Assembly: GCA_020833205.1 (NCBI GenBank)
Contig: JAJHQT010000015.1
Span: forward strand, 1 to 14,361
Source of the DNA: Pyrobaculum sp.
GTDB taxonomy: Archaea; Thermoproteota; Thermoprotei; Thermoproteales; Thermoproteaceae
Length of the DNA stretch: 14,361 bases
Reading direction: 5' to 3'
The notes under the pieces are model-generated. The model worked only from the letters and a program-made list of their open reading frames with translations, made no database searches and had not been told where the DNA came from. Position 1 is the stretch's first letter, and the number at the start of each line of letters is the position of its first letter. Positions 7,140 through 14,049 of the stretch are shown piece after piece. A program made the position numbers and the translations under genes.

Positions 7140-9501
7140 GCTAGAGAATTTTAGGTCTTACAGAGGAACGCATAAGGTAGAGCTTGGAGGGGTGAATATA
7201 ATCTGGGGACGGATCGGCGCCGGCAAGACTTCTCTCCTGTACGCGGTGGAGTTCGCCTTGTTCGGGAGACAGCTGGAGGTGAAGGAGAGGGTGGCGAAGC
7301 TCGTGGATTTGATAAACACGGAGGCGCAGGAGATGAAAGTGGCTGTGACGCTTAAGAAAGACGGCGACGTCCTCAGGGTAGAGAGGCGGCTTAGCCGGCG
7401 CGGCGCTGAGAAAGTGACGCTTGTGCACAACGGAGTGGAGTTAAGGGGGAGGGAGGCCGAGGAGAGGTTGAAGGAGTTGCTACACGTCGACGAAGACGTA
7501 TACGAGAGGTTGATCTACATATCACATAGAACGCTTGAGGGCTTTATCTACGGGACCTCTCAGAAGAGGGCGTTGTCTGTCGATAGGCTGTTTGGGATAG
7601 ACATAATAGACGGCGTCGTGAAGACTTTGACCTCTTTAGAAAAAGAGTTGTTGAAACAGGCTGAGGAGTTAAGGAGACGGCTCTCGGCTTATGAGAAGTA
7701 CAAGGACGTGATAAGACGCTACGGCGGGTACGGCGGCGTCGTTTCGCGGCTTGAGGCTGTGAAGAAGGAGATAGAGACGCTTAAGGAGAGGGAGAGACGC
7801 CTCGCCGAAGAGGCGGAGGAGCTGGCTAAGAGAAGAACGGCCTATTTGACTAAGTTGAAGGAGGGCGAGGCGTTGCTTATGGAATACTATAGAGCCAAGT
7901 CTGAATTGGAGCTTTTGGAGTCTGCCGCTGGCGGCGAAGAAATCGACGTGTCAGTTCTGGAGAAGATAAGAGAAGCCCTAAGAGAGGCTCTGGAGGAGTA
8001 TGAACATATACTCCCTCATCAGCTCGTCGAGAGGTTGGAGTCGGCCCGCGACTTGGAGACTCTCTCGGCGGCGATGGCCGAGGCCTACGACGCCCTAGTT
8101 AAATTATTTAAAGACATAGAGTCCCAGATATCCGACACGAAGAAGCTCTACGATCTCTATGTCGCCAAGGTGAAGAAGATAGAGGAGGAGATAGGCGACG
8201 CAGAGGCTAAACTTCGTAGGCTCGAGAAGCAGTATCTAAGATTTAAAGAACTTCAAAAGTCCTTCCAATCTCTGGAGGCCGCCAGATCTGCCTTGGCTGA
8301 GCATCGGAGGAGGCTGGCAGAGGTTGAGAAAGCCGTCTCCTTTTCTTCAGCCGTGAGAACAGTGGCGCTGTACATAGCCGAGACGGGGCTGGAGAAGTGT
8401 CCCATATGCGGCGCGCCCATAAGCCGAGAAGCCGCGGCAGCTGTGGCGAAGGAGGTTGAGGCTAGATTCGGCGATTTAATACGCGAGGCTGAGGCGCTTA
8501 GGGAGAAGGTGAGGGAGTTAGAGAGGGCTGTGGAGGAGATGGAGACGTTGAGCGGCGACGTGGCGGAGTACCTAGCCACTAAGACTCGGCTAGAGGAGCT
8601 CCAGCTTGAGAGAGAAGAAAACGTGAAGAAGGCTTTACAGGCAGAGAAGGCTTTGAGGCAGCTTGAGAAGAGGGCTGAGAGGCTTCGTCTCCTCCTCTCA
8701 AGAATAGACAGACGCACCATCTCAGAGGCGGTGTCTAAATACGCGAAGAGCCTTAAGATACGAGATTTAAGACGCCGCCTAAAAGAGCTCGAGGCCCAAC
8801 TGAAAAACGCAGGTTTAACCGACGAGGCGCTCACGGCTGAAGTCCGCTGGCGCGAGGTGACTGAGGAGTTGGAAAAAACGTCCAACCGCCTGGCGGAGCT
8901 CTATAGGGAAAAAACCACGTTGGAGGAGGTGACGCGGGAGGTCGGCGGAGATGTCGACCTCCTGAAGAAGAGGCTTGACAATGTGTTATACGCCTACAGC
9001 CGGCTAGAGGAGATTAAGGCTAAGCTGGAGCTGGTAAAGGTGAACGCCAGGGCGAAGCTGTTGGAGACGGCGAAGGCTCGATTCAACGAGACTTTTCTCG
9101 CACTTTATAAATACGGCGACATCGTAAGGGTGAATGCCGACTTAGAACAACGTAGAGGTTACTACGACTTCTACGCAGTGACCCCCACGGGGGATAGATA
9201 TGGGATTTCTAAACTCAGCGACGGCCAGAGGCTATCTATAGCGTTGGCGTTGGCCCTCGCCCTGAGAGATATAGCGAAGACAGACGTGGGGTTTATCATG
9301 TTTGACGAGCCCATCCCCTACGTCGACGTCAACATCAGAAACGCCTTTGTGGAGCTTGTCAAGACGCTTTCGGCACAGTATCAAATCGTGGTGGCGACCC
9401 AGTCCAGAGACTTCGTAGATATGTTGAAGCAAGCAGTGCCCAGCGCCAAGTTCTTCACTGTGACCAAGAAAGAGGGCTCCGAAATAAAAGAAGTGGCCTA
9501 G
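7117..9501 (+). CDS. rkd-4: Arcadin-4, Rad50/SMC-like ATPase with zinc hook
   Basis: This 794-residue protein has the Rad50 plan. An N-terminal ATPase half has Walker A GRIGAGKTS (31-39, Lys37). Two antiparallel coiled-coil arms (~165-425 and ~440-655) are joined at a zinc hook KCPICGAPIS with Cys428 and Cys431. The C-terminal half has the signature LSDGQRLSIALALALAL (from 700), Walker B FIMFDEPIPYVD (Asp730, Glu731) and the following switch region. All ATPase residues expected for nucleotide-driven head dimerisation are present, so it should be active. The third signature residue is Asp where Rad50 usually has Gly. Known Arcade clusters contain such a protein as arcadin-4. No Mre11, HerA or NurA gene is adjacent, which argues against this being the DNA-repair Rad50. 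The start is ATG 7117; the ELENFRSYRGTHKVEL segment matches the usual SMC/Rad50 N-terminus. Confidence 0.9.
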   Translation: MWRLEGIELENFRSYRGTHKVELGGVNIIWGRIGAGKTSLLYAVEFALFGRQLEVKERVAKLVDLINTEAQEMKVAVTLKKDGDVLRVERRLSRRGAEKVTLVHNGVELRGREAEERLKELLHVDEDVYERLIYISHRTLEGFIYGTSQKRALSVDRLFGIDIIDGVVKTLTSLEKELLKQAEELRRRLSAYEKYKDVIRRYGGYGGVVSRLEAVKKEIETLKERERRLAEEAEELAKRRTAYLTKLKEGEALLMEYYRAKSELELLESAAGGEEIDVSVLEKIREALREALEEYEHILPHQLVERLESARDLETLSAAMAEAYDALVKLFKDIESQISDTKKLYDLYVAKVKKIEEEIGDAEAKLRRLEKQYLRFKELQKSFQSLEAARSALAEHRRRLAEVEKAVSFSSAVRTVALYIAETGLEKCPICGAPISREAAAAVAKEVEARFGDLIREAEALREKVRELERAVEEMETLSGDVAEYLATKTRLEELQLEREENVKKALQAEKALRQLEKRAERLRLLLSRIDRRTISEAVSKYAKSLKIRDLRRRLKELEAQLKNAGLTDEALTAEVRWREVTEELEKTSNRLAELYREKTTLEEVTREVGGDVDLLKKRLDNVLYAYSRLEEIKAKLELVKVNARAKLLETAKARFNETFLALYKYGDIVRVNADLEQRRGYYDFYAVTPTGDRYGISKLSDGQRLSIALALALALRDIAKTDVGFIMFDEPIPYVDVNIRNAFVELVKTLSAQYQIVVATQSRDFVDMLKQAVPSAKFFTVTKKEGSEIKEVA

Positions 9502-9535
9502 TCGTATTTTCAGAGAGGCCTACAGCAAGTCGAAA

Positions 9536-9594
9536 CGTCAGCGCTCCAGACCACGGTCATAGATCACAGGCCCCACTTTTAATCTCATCACAGA
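9536..9594 (-). ncRNA. Candidate box C/D guide sRNA
   Basis: On the - strand, between the convergent 3' ends of arcadin-4 and the TrmB gene, a perfect C box GTGATGA (9591-9585) is followed 43 bases later by a D box CTGA (9541-9538). Total size ~54 bases is typical for archaeal C/D sRNAs. An internal stretch, CTGTGATCTATGACCG (9569-9554), could hold degenerate D' and C' boxes. That would leave a 12-base guide just before the D box. A TATA-like TTTTATAG (- strand, 9617-9610) would start transcription about at the C box. Weak points are poor D'/C' boxes, no clear terminal stem, and no target matched by me. Confidence 0.32.
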
Positions 9595-9609
9595 GTAGAC
9601 TCTCTGCTC

Positions 9610-10335
9610 CTATAAAACCTTAGCTCTTCGCCATAGGTGGTCGAAGTAGGTGCGGGCCACCTCAATGAGGAATTTATCATTTGAATACAATCCCGTAACC
9701 TCGCCGCCGTATTTGACAAAAATCACGACGGCGGTTCCTATGGCGCCGCCGCCGAACATCTCCTGGACAATCCTCACATCTATGCGCGGCGGCAGGTCGA
9801 ACCTAGCCCTCAGCCGTTCAGTGGTTAGGATTTTTATGGAGAGCCGCTTCGACTCCTCGCTCAGCACCGCGAGGAGTCTATAATCCACGAGCTCCTCAAA
9901 GGGGATCGCTAGGTATACTTCGCCCTCAGCGGTGGTCACCACCTCTTGCATCAACTCGGCCACCCTCTCGGCGCCGCGTAATAATGTCAAGAAGGTAGGA
10001 GCCACAGCGGCATAACGAGACTCGTATACCATTTGTAGACTGTCAAAAAGCGGCTTAAGAGACTTCAACACGTCTGCGGCGACGCCCACAAGTTTTTTAT
10101 AAACATCGGCTGGGGGAGCCGCTCTGAACTTGGCGGGTCGGACTGCACGCTCTGGCAAGACGAGACCTAGCTTCTCTAGCCTGCCCAAATAGCTATAGAC
10201 CTTGGTATAGGGGATGCCTAAGTGGTTTGAAAGCTCTCTTGCGCTTAACGGGCCCTTCTCCACCAGGGTAAGGTAGATGTCCATCTCTCTCTTCCCCAAG
10301 CCAAGGAGGGTTAAGACCCTGGTGAGGTGTTCCAC
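9610..10335 (-). CDS. TrmB-family transcriptional regulator
   Basis: TrmB-type regulators are archaeal DNA-binding proteins that respond to sugars or other metabolites. The 241-residue protein begins with a winged helix-turn-helix (about 10-62: GLGKREMDIYLTLVEKGPLS, ELSNHLGIPYTKVYSYL, LEKLGLV). A short helical linker (76-105) and a C-terminal effector domain of phospholipase-D-like fold follow (GEVYLAIPFEELVDYRLLAV, LSIKILTTERL, EVTGLYSNDKFLIEVARTYF). No catalytic HKD motif is present, as expected for a sensor. The start is GTG 10335, ~21 bases from a TATA-like GTTAAAAACA on the - strand. It is divergent from the radical-SAM gene with a 79-base shared upstream region, so it may control that gene and itself. 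The effector cannot be read from the sequence. Confidence 0.88.
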   Translation of the reverse strand: MEHLTRVLTLLGLGKREMDIYLTLVEKGPLSARELSNHLGIPYTKVYSYLGRLEKLGLVLPERAVRPAKFRAAPPADVYKKLVGVAADVLKSLKPLFDSLQMVYESRYAAVAPTFLTLLRGAERVAELMQEVVTTAEGEVYLAIPFEELVDYRLLAVLSEESKRLSIKILTTERLRARFDLPPRIDVRIVQEMFGGGAIGTAVVIFVKYGGEVTGLYSNDKFLIEVARTYFDHLWRRAKVL

Positions 10336-10350
10336 AGCTCTTTCACGTCT

Positions 10351-10398
10351 TGTTTTTAACTATTTTAACGCAATACAGTTAAAAAGTTTAAATTATAC
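10351..10398. promoter_or_regulatory. Divergent promoters with a central dyad (candidate TrmB operator)
   Basis: The - strand TATA box (GTTAAAAACA, RC of 10351-10360) serves the regulator, and the + strand box (GTTTAAATTATAC, 10386-10398) serves the radical-SAM gene at ATG 10415, ~24 bases away. Between and over them, TTTTAAC occurs twice in direct orientation (10354-10360, 10363-10369) and once inverted as GTTAAAA (10378-10384). The inverted pair has an 8-base spacer. A protein bound here would affect both promoters. Confidence 0.5.
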
Positions 10399-10414
10399 GC
10401 ATCACCGGCGGGTC

Positions 10415-12148
10415 ATGAGTAGACAAGTCACGGTAGAAATCCAGGAGGAGCAGCCGCGTAGACTCGTCGACATTTCAAAGTACTCTCTGCCCGAGAGATA
10501 CAAGTCAACACTTCTCAACGAGAAGTGGCAAACGACTCTCAAGAGGCAGTACGGCCTTTCTGCACACACAAGAGTGGTGAAGGCCACCCTGTCCCTGTGT
10601 CCTGTGTGCAATAGGAGAATACCGGCGGTGGTGTACGAGGAGAACGGCGCCATCTGGCTGAAGAAGAGTTGTCCCGAGCACGGCGTGTTTGAAGACCTAT
10701 ATTGGGGCGACGCGGAGATGTATTACTTCTTCCTCCAGTGGGATAGGCCGGAGTACATCGCCAAAGGCCTTGCCAACCCCTATACAGACTTGGAGTTCTA
10801 CAAAGACATGGGTTCGTGTCCCGAGGGCTGCGGCCTGTGTCCGGTGCATAAATCCAACACGGTGCTGGCGATAATAGACGTCACGAACCGGTGTAACATG
10901 GCCTGTCCAGTCTGCTTCGCCAACGCAGGCGCTGCAGGCTATGTCTACGAGCCGACTCTGGAGCAGATAGAGTATATGTTGAGAACTCTGCGGGCTCAGA
11001 AGCCCTGGGCGCCGAATGCTGTACAGATCTCGGGAGGCGAGCCCACGCTGAGAGACGACCTGCCCGAAATAGTGAGGATGGCCAGGAAGCTCGGCTTCAC
11101 GCATATTGAGATAAACACTAACGGCATCAGGCTCGCCAACGACATAGAGTACTACAAAGCTCTCCTAGATGCCGGCATCTCATCTCTCTACCTCCAGTTC
11201 GATACCATAGACGAAAAGAACGAAGGGGTATGGAGACACAGGATGTATCACCCCAAGGCCTACAGAGTAATAAAGGAGAAAGTCATCGAAAACGCGAGGA
11301 AGCTAGGCCACAGATCCATAGTCCTCGTAGTTACACTTGCGAAAAACTACAACGACAAAGACCTCGGCAAGATAATCGACTTCGCCATCCAGAACAGAGA
11401 CGTGGTCAGATGGGTCAACATACAGCCAGTTAGCTTCTCTGGCCGCGCGAGGCTCTACAGCAAAGAGGAGCTTAGGAAATACAGAATCACGATACCCGAC
11501 GCCATCATAGAAATAGAGAAACAGACCGGCGGACTCATAAGCAGATGGGACTGGCGCCCCACAAACTGGCCGGTGGCTTTCGCCAAGATGGTAGAGGCCC
11601 TCACGGACTCTCCAAAGCCGTTGTTCTCCATGAACCCCATGTGCGGCGCCGCCACCTTTATATACTACGACGAAGACGAGAAGCGTATCTACCCCATCAC
11701 CAAGCTCGTCGACGTCGACGCCTTTGAGAAAGGTGCCTGGGACATATACCGCACCGCAGTCAAAGGCGGCGTATACAAACAAGCCGCCAAAGTAAAGGCG
11801 CTTAAGCTACTAAAAGCTGTGAAACACAATAAGGTGAAGGATCTTATATACGAGGTGTTAGTCAAGAGAGACTACGACTCTCTTGGCAAGTTCTTCTTCA
11901 ACGTGGTGGGCATCGGCATCATGCACTTCATGGACACCATGAACTACGACATAGAACGCGTACAACGTTGCGATATTCACTACGCAACGCCCGACGGCAG
12001 AGTGTTCCCATTCTGCACATACAACGTCGTCGGCCACCGCGAAAAAGTAGAAAGCTCATTTAAGGTAGATCCCAAAACTTGGGTCAAGGTAACCGGACTC
12101 TCTCTCACCGGCTGGAGCAAACAAAGATTCGCAGAACTAAATAAATAA
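10415..12148 (+). CDS. tes: Radical-SAM enzyme of COG1964, tetraether lipid synthase (Tes) homologue
   Basis: Tes joins the phytanyl chains of archaeal diether lipids carbon-to-carbon to make macrocyclic or tetraether (GDGT) lipids. The 577-residue protein shows the full family layout. The rubredoxin-like N-terminus has Cys62/Cys65 (LCPVC) and Cys86 (KKSCPEHG). An extra cysteine set, CPEGCGLC (135, 139, 142), lies just before the radical-SAM motif RCNMACPVC (Cys160, 164, 167) and the SAM-binding GGEP (207-210). Later metal-binding cysteines sit in MCGAA (410), QRCDIHYATPDG (519) and PFCTYN (534). No B12-binding domain is present, which separates it from the GDGT ring synthases GrsA/B. The frame is open further upstream (to 10277), but that part runs over the promoter and the regulator gene. 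ATG 10415, ~24 bases from a TATA box, is the start. Confidence 0.88.
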   Translation: MSRQVTVEIQEEQPRRLVDISKYSLPERYKSTLLNEKWQTTLKRQYGLSAHTRVVKATLSLCPVCNRRIPAVVYEENGAIWLKKSCPEHGVFEDLYWGDAEMYYFFLQWDRPEYIAKGLANPYTDLEFYKDMGSCPEGCGLCPVHKSNTVLAIIDVTNRCNMACPVCFANAGAAGYVYEPTLEQIEYMLRTLRAQKPWAPNAVQISGGEPTLRDDLPEIVRMARKLGFTHIEINTNGIRLANDIEYYKALLDAGISSLYLQFDTIDEKNEGVWRHRMYHPKAYRVIKEKVIENARKLGHRSIVLVVTLAKNYNDKDLGKIIDFAIQNRDVVRWVNIQPVSFSGRARLYSKEELRKYRITIPDAIIEIEKQTGGLISRWDWRPTNWPVAFAKMVEALTDSPKPLFSMNPMCGAATFIYYDEDEKRIYPITKLVDVDAFEKGAWDIYRTAVKGGVYKQAAKVKALKLLKAVKHNKVKDLIYEVLVKRDYDSLGKFFFNVVGIGIMHFMDTMNYDIERVQRCDIHYATPDGRVFPFCTYNVVGHREKVESSFKVDPKTWVKVTGLSLTGWSKQRFAELNK

Positions 12149-12173
12149 TTTTTTCTTAGATTTTTATTTATGG
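12146..12173 (+). terminator. T-rich terminator of the Tes gene
   Basis: Two T-rich tracts (ATTTTTTCTT and ATTTTTATTTAT) directly follow the stop codon, a strong intrinsic-type archaeal termination signal without a hairpin. The remaining bases to 12215 hold nothing I can identify. Confidence 0.6.
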
Positions 12174-12215
12174 AGTAGGTCGCATGTATCTAGCCCTCAT
12201 TTCCTCACTCGCCTT

Positions 12216-12845
12216 TCAGCCCCGGCCTGTGGGCGGGGCTCGCCGGCTCGTCTCTTCTAGCCACTTCTCTATGGCGTCTGCCAGCTCGGCGTAGCGGGCG
12301 AAGCCTTCTAGGTGCCCCTCGTAACATTCTATCATTACCTTGCCGTCTTTCATCCGGTACACCCTCGGCTCCTCGCCTGTAAGGGCCTTCACAAGCGCTG
12401 AGAACCTCTTGGCGTCGTCCTCTCTGCCGCCGGGGGCGTCGGCCCTGGCGTAAGCGCGTCCAATGGCCACGTTGTCTGTGCGCCTGCTGAAAGTTATTGC
12501 GTACTCATGCACTACGCGGTCCACAATTGTGTGCCCGTCCTCCACGCGGCCCACCTCCGCCGCTATCTTGAGCCTCAGCAACTTTCTGCCGTTTCTGTCC
12601 TCCTCAACGGCTTCTCCGTCTATCACCTTCACCTTGTATTTTTCGCCGTTCACCTCGACCTCCTTCTCAAAGCCCTTCAGCGTCAGGGAGCCTCTCTCCT
12701 TGCCCTCCTTCACGATCTCTTTGGCTTTTTCATAGACGGCGCCGCCCTCCTTCTCCGCCCTCTGGAGAATGTAGTTCACGAACTCCGCCGCTAGCCTCTG
12801 CTGTTCGCCGGAGCCGTATACGGAAAGCCACGCGGCATACGCCAT
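12216..12845 (-). pseudogene. PaREP2b-family protein, probably a truncated remnant
   Basis: PaREP2b proteins are a repetitive paralogous family first described in Pyrobaculum aerophilum; many copies carry frameshifts or stops and their function is unknown. This 209-residue piece shows features I associate with the family's C-terminal part: VEVNGEKYKVKVIDGEAV (~65-82), RLKIAAEVGRVEDG, VHEYAITFSRRTDNVAIGRA, ARADAPGGREDDAKRFSALV, and YEGHLEGFARYAELADAIEKWLEE near the end. Family members are often several hundred residues long, so the N-terminal part is likely missing. The frame runs 20 codons further upstream, but those residues are antisense to the winged-helix ORF and do not look like protein. 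ATG 12845 is the last reasonable start. No well-spaced TATA box precedes it: an ATATAT at 12857-12862 is only ~14 bases away. Whether it is expressed is unclear. Confidence 0.65.
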
Positions 12846-13014
12846 GAGGACGCGGGATATATGCGAGGTGGATAGGCGGTGTGGGCAGGCGGTGTACAGC
12901 CTCATGATGAGGCTTGTGGAGAAAGGACTCGCAAGGAGACACGAGAAGGGTACCTACCTAATCGAGAGGAGGGCGGTGGAGGAGGTCTTAACAGCTTTGA
13001 AGGAGTGGATATGA
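12844..13014 (+). CDS. Short winged-helix DNA-binding protein or fragment
   Basis: This is a 56-residue reading frame, easily missed because of its size. The product has helix MRTRDICEV (1-9), recognition helix RRCGQAVYSLMMRLVEKGLA (11-30) and a wing RRHEKGTYLIE (31-41). This is the pattern 'rTrDIaE ... R.vGQaL.rLv..GLarR.g.G.Y' common in crenarchaeal winged-helix regulators. A C-terminal helix AVEEVLTALKEWI follows. The usual first helix is absent, so the gene may be 5'-truncated at the junction with the PaREP2b remnant. Its ATG and the PaREP2b ATG lie back-to-back in CATG (12843-12846). Its TGA overlaps the next ATG as ATGA (13011-13014), implying coupled translation. No convincing promoter is visible; CCGTATACGG (12814-12823) has leaderless spacing but poor TATA character. 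Confidence 0.6.
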   Translation: MRTRDICEVDRRCGQAVYSLMMRLVEKGLARRHEKGTYLIERRAVEEVLTALKEWI

Positions 13015-13592
13015 CGACGGTTAAGAAAATCAAGACCACAGCCGCCGTTTTTGAACTGCCTCAGAAACTCGGTATTCTACAATACGTGGAGTACGAGCCT
13101 CCGCCGAGGGAGTGGTGTACCAGCGACGGATGCCTCTACGAGGGTGTGTTGACGGCTGAAGGCTGTCGCAGAGGCGTGTGCGTGCGGTATAGGGTGTGGG
13201 TTCATTCAAGGGATAGGAGGACATGGAGAACGAAGGAGAAATGGAGAAGAAGGAGGGATGAAGAGGCGGGTGGGTGCCTTAGGCAACAGGTGGCGAACGC
13301 CTTATGGGAGTTGTCTGAGAAGTACGACGTGGGTGTGTGGTATGAGTATGTAAGGGTAGGTATGGGGGTTAATCAGTACGATGTCTTCTGTGGCGTTGTT
13401 GTGAACGGCGTAAGGCTGGATCAGCCGTATTGCCGCACGGCGGAGGAGTGTGTTGAGGAGATGCTAAGAGAGTACAAACGCGAGCTGGAGAGGTTGAGGG
13501 AGCCGCCTGAGCCGGTTTTAGTTATCAAGATCGACCCCGTGGAGGAGCTTCTAAAGGAGTGGCCGGAGCTGGAGGCATTCGGCGTGGAGTGA
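13011..13592 (+). CDS. Cysteine-rich orphan protein coupled to the winged-helix gene
   Basis: I do not recognise this 193-residue protein. It starts at ATG 13011, overlapping the stop of the winged-helix ORF (ATGA), so the two probably form one unit. An upstream extension in the same frame (from 12879) is antisense-like and collides with that ORF. Visible features are cysteines near the N-terminus (EWCTSDGCLYEG, EGCRRGVCVRY), a very basic segment (RDRRTWRTKEKWRRRRDEE, ~63-82), two aromatic strands (YDVGVWYEYVRVGMG, YDVFCGVVVNG), further cysteines (QPYCRTAEECVEE) and a C-terminal charged helix region (MLREYKRELERLREP). The cysteines do not form clean CxxC zinc pairs, so disulphides are an option in a hyperthermophile. 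No signal peptide or membrane segment is present. A hypothetical accessory gene is the safest description. Confidence 0.65.
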   Translation: MTTVKKIKTTAAVFELPQKLGILQYVEYEPPPREWCTSDGCLYEGVLTAEGCRRGVCVRYRVWVHSRDRRTWRTKEKWRRRRDEEAGGCLRQQVANALWELSEKYDVGVWYEYVRVGMGVNQYDVFCGVVVNGVRLDQPYCRTAEECVEEMLREYKRELERLREPPEPVLVIKIDPVEELLKEWPELEAFGVE

Positions 13593-13928
13593 GTTAGGAA
13601 ATGGCTGGATCTTAGAGAGAGGTTAATCGAAATCGCCAAAACACTGCGTAGATTTCCGTGGATGGTGGGGATGGTGAAGCAGAGGCCTATGAGCATTCTC
13701 CACCCCTACACGGTGGAGGTGTATGTGACAAAGGACGGGTTTGAGGTATGCCTATCCCTAAACCCGCCCAAGGCCTTCTGCGCCCAAAACGGAGCCGTGA
13801 AGGAGACAAAGCTAGGACTGGAATTTAAACGATACGAGACATACGAGGAAAAGATCAGAGAGGTGTACCGCCCCAAAGGCCTGCTGGCATACACCACGGC
13901 GGCCGGGGAATATGTGAAGATGCTCTAG
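13593..13928 (+). CDS. Orphan protein, start uncertain; in frame with the upstream gene after one TGA
   Basis: The frame of the preceding gene continues after its TGA (13590-13592) without another stop until TAG 13926-13928. The first ATG is at 13662, giving 88 residues (PYTVEVYVTKDGFEVCLSLN, LEFKRYETYEEKIREVYRPK, LLAYTTAAGEYVKML). The 23 codons between TGA and that ATG also read as good protein (VRKWLDLRERLIEIAKTLRR, an amphipathic helix). The true protein therefore probably begins there, or it is the C-terminal part of the upstream protein. The first codon after TGA is GTT, not a normal start; a GTG-to-GTT change would explain this. I do not recognise the family. Possible readings: a separate gene with a damaged or unusual start, one gene broken by a stop, or stop-codon readthrough. 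Confidence 0.5.
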   Translation, partial: VRKWLDLRERLIEIAKTLRRFPWMVGMVKQRPMSILHPYTVEVYVTKDGFEVCLSLNPPKAFCAQNGAVKETKLGLEFKRYETYEEKIREVYRPKGLLAYTTAAGEYVKML

Positions 13929-14049
13929 GCAAGATAGACGAAATACTGCCACCTCAAAACCAACCTTTTTGCCGACCCCCCGTCTTAAACTATTTCCTTA
14001 AACAACACAGCTACAGATTTCTACCTGGTATCGTTTTCTTGCAACGGGT
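13929..14049. other. Gap between convergent genes, no gene seen
   Basis: This stretch has a T-run (CCTTTTT, 13964-13970) that could end transcription of the + strand genes. I see no RNA gene, repeat or ORF in it. Confidence 0.5.

Noticed and set aside
8253..8885. Long - strand reading frame of 210 codons opposite arcadin-4
   Set aside because: It is Ser/Ala/Leu-rich low-complexity sequence mirroring the coiled-coil coding strand, with no promoter or motif.
10277..10414. N-terminal extension of the radical-SAM gene to 10277
   Set aside because: It would overlap the TrmB gene start and run through both promoters. Tes homologues do not need it, and ATG 10415 has correct TATA spacing.
12902..12908. 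C box-like ATGATGA on the + strand
   Set aside because: There is no D box CTGA within a plausible distance, and it lies inside the winged-helix coding frame.
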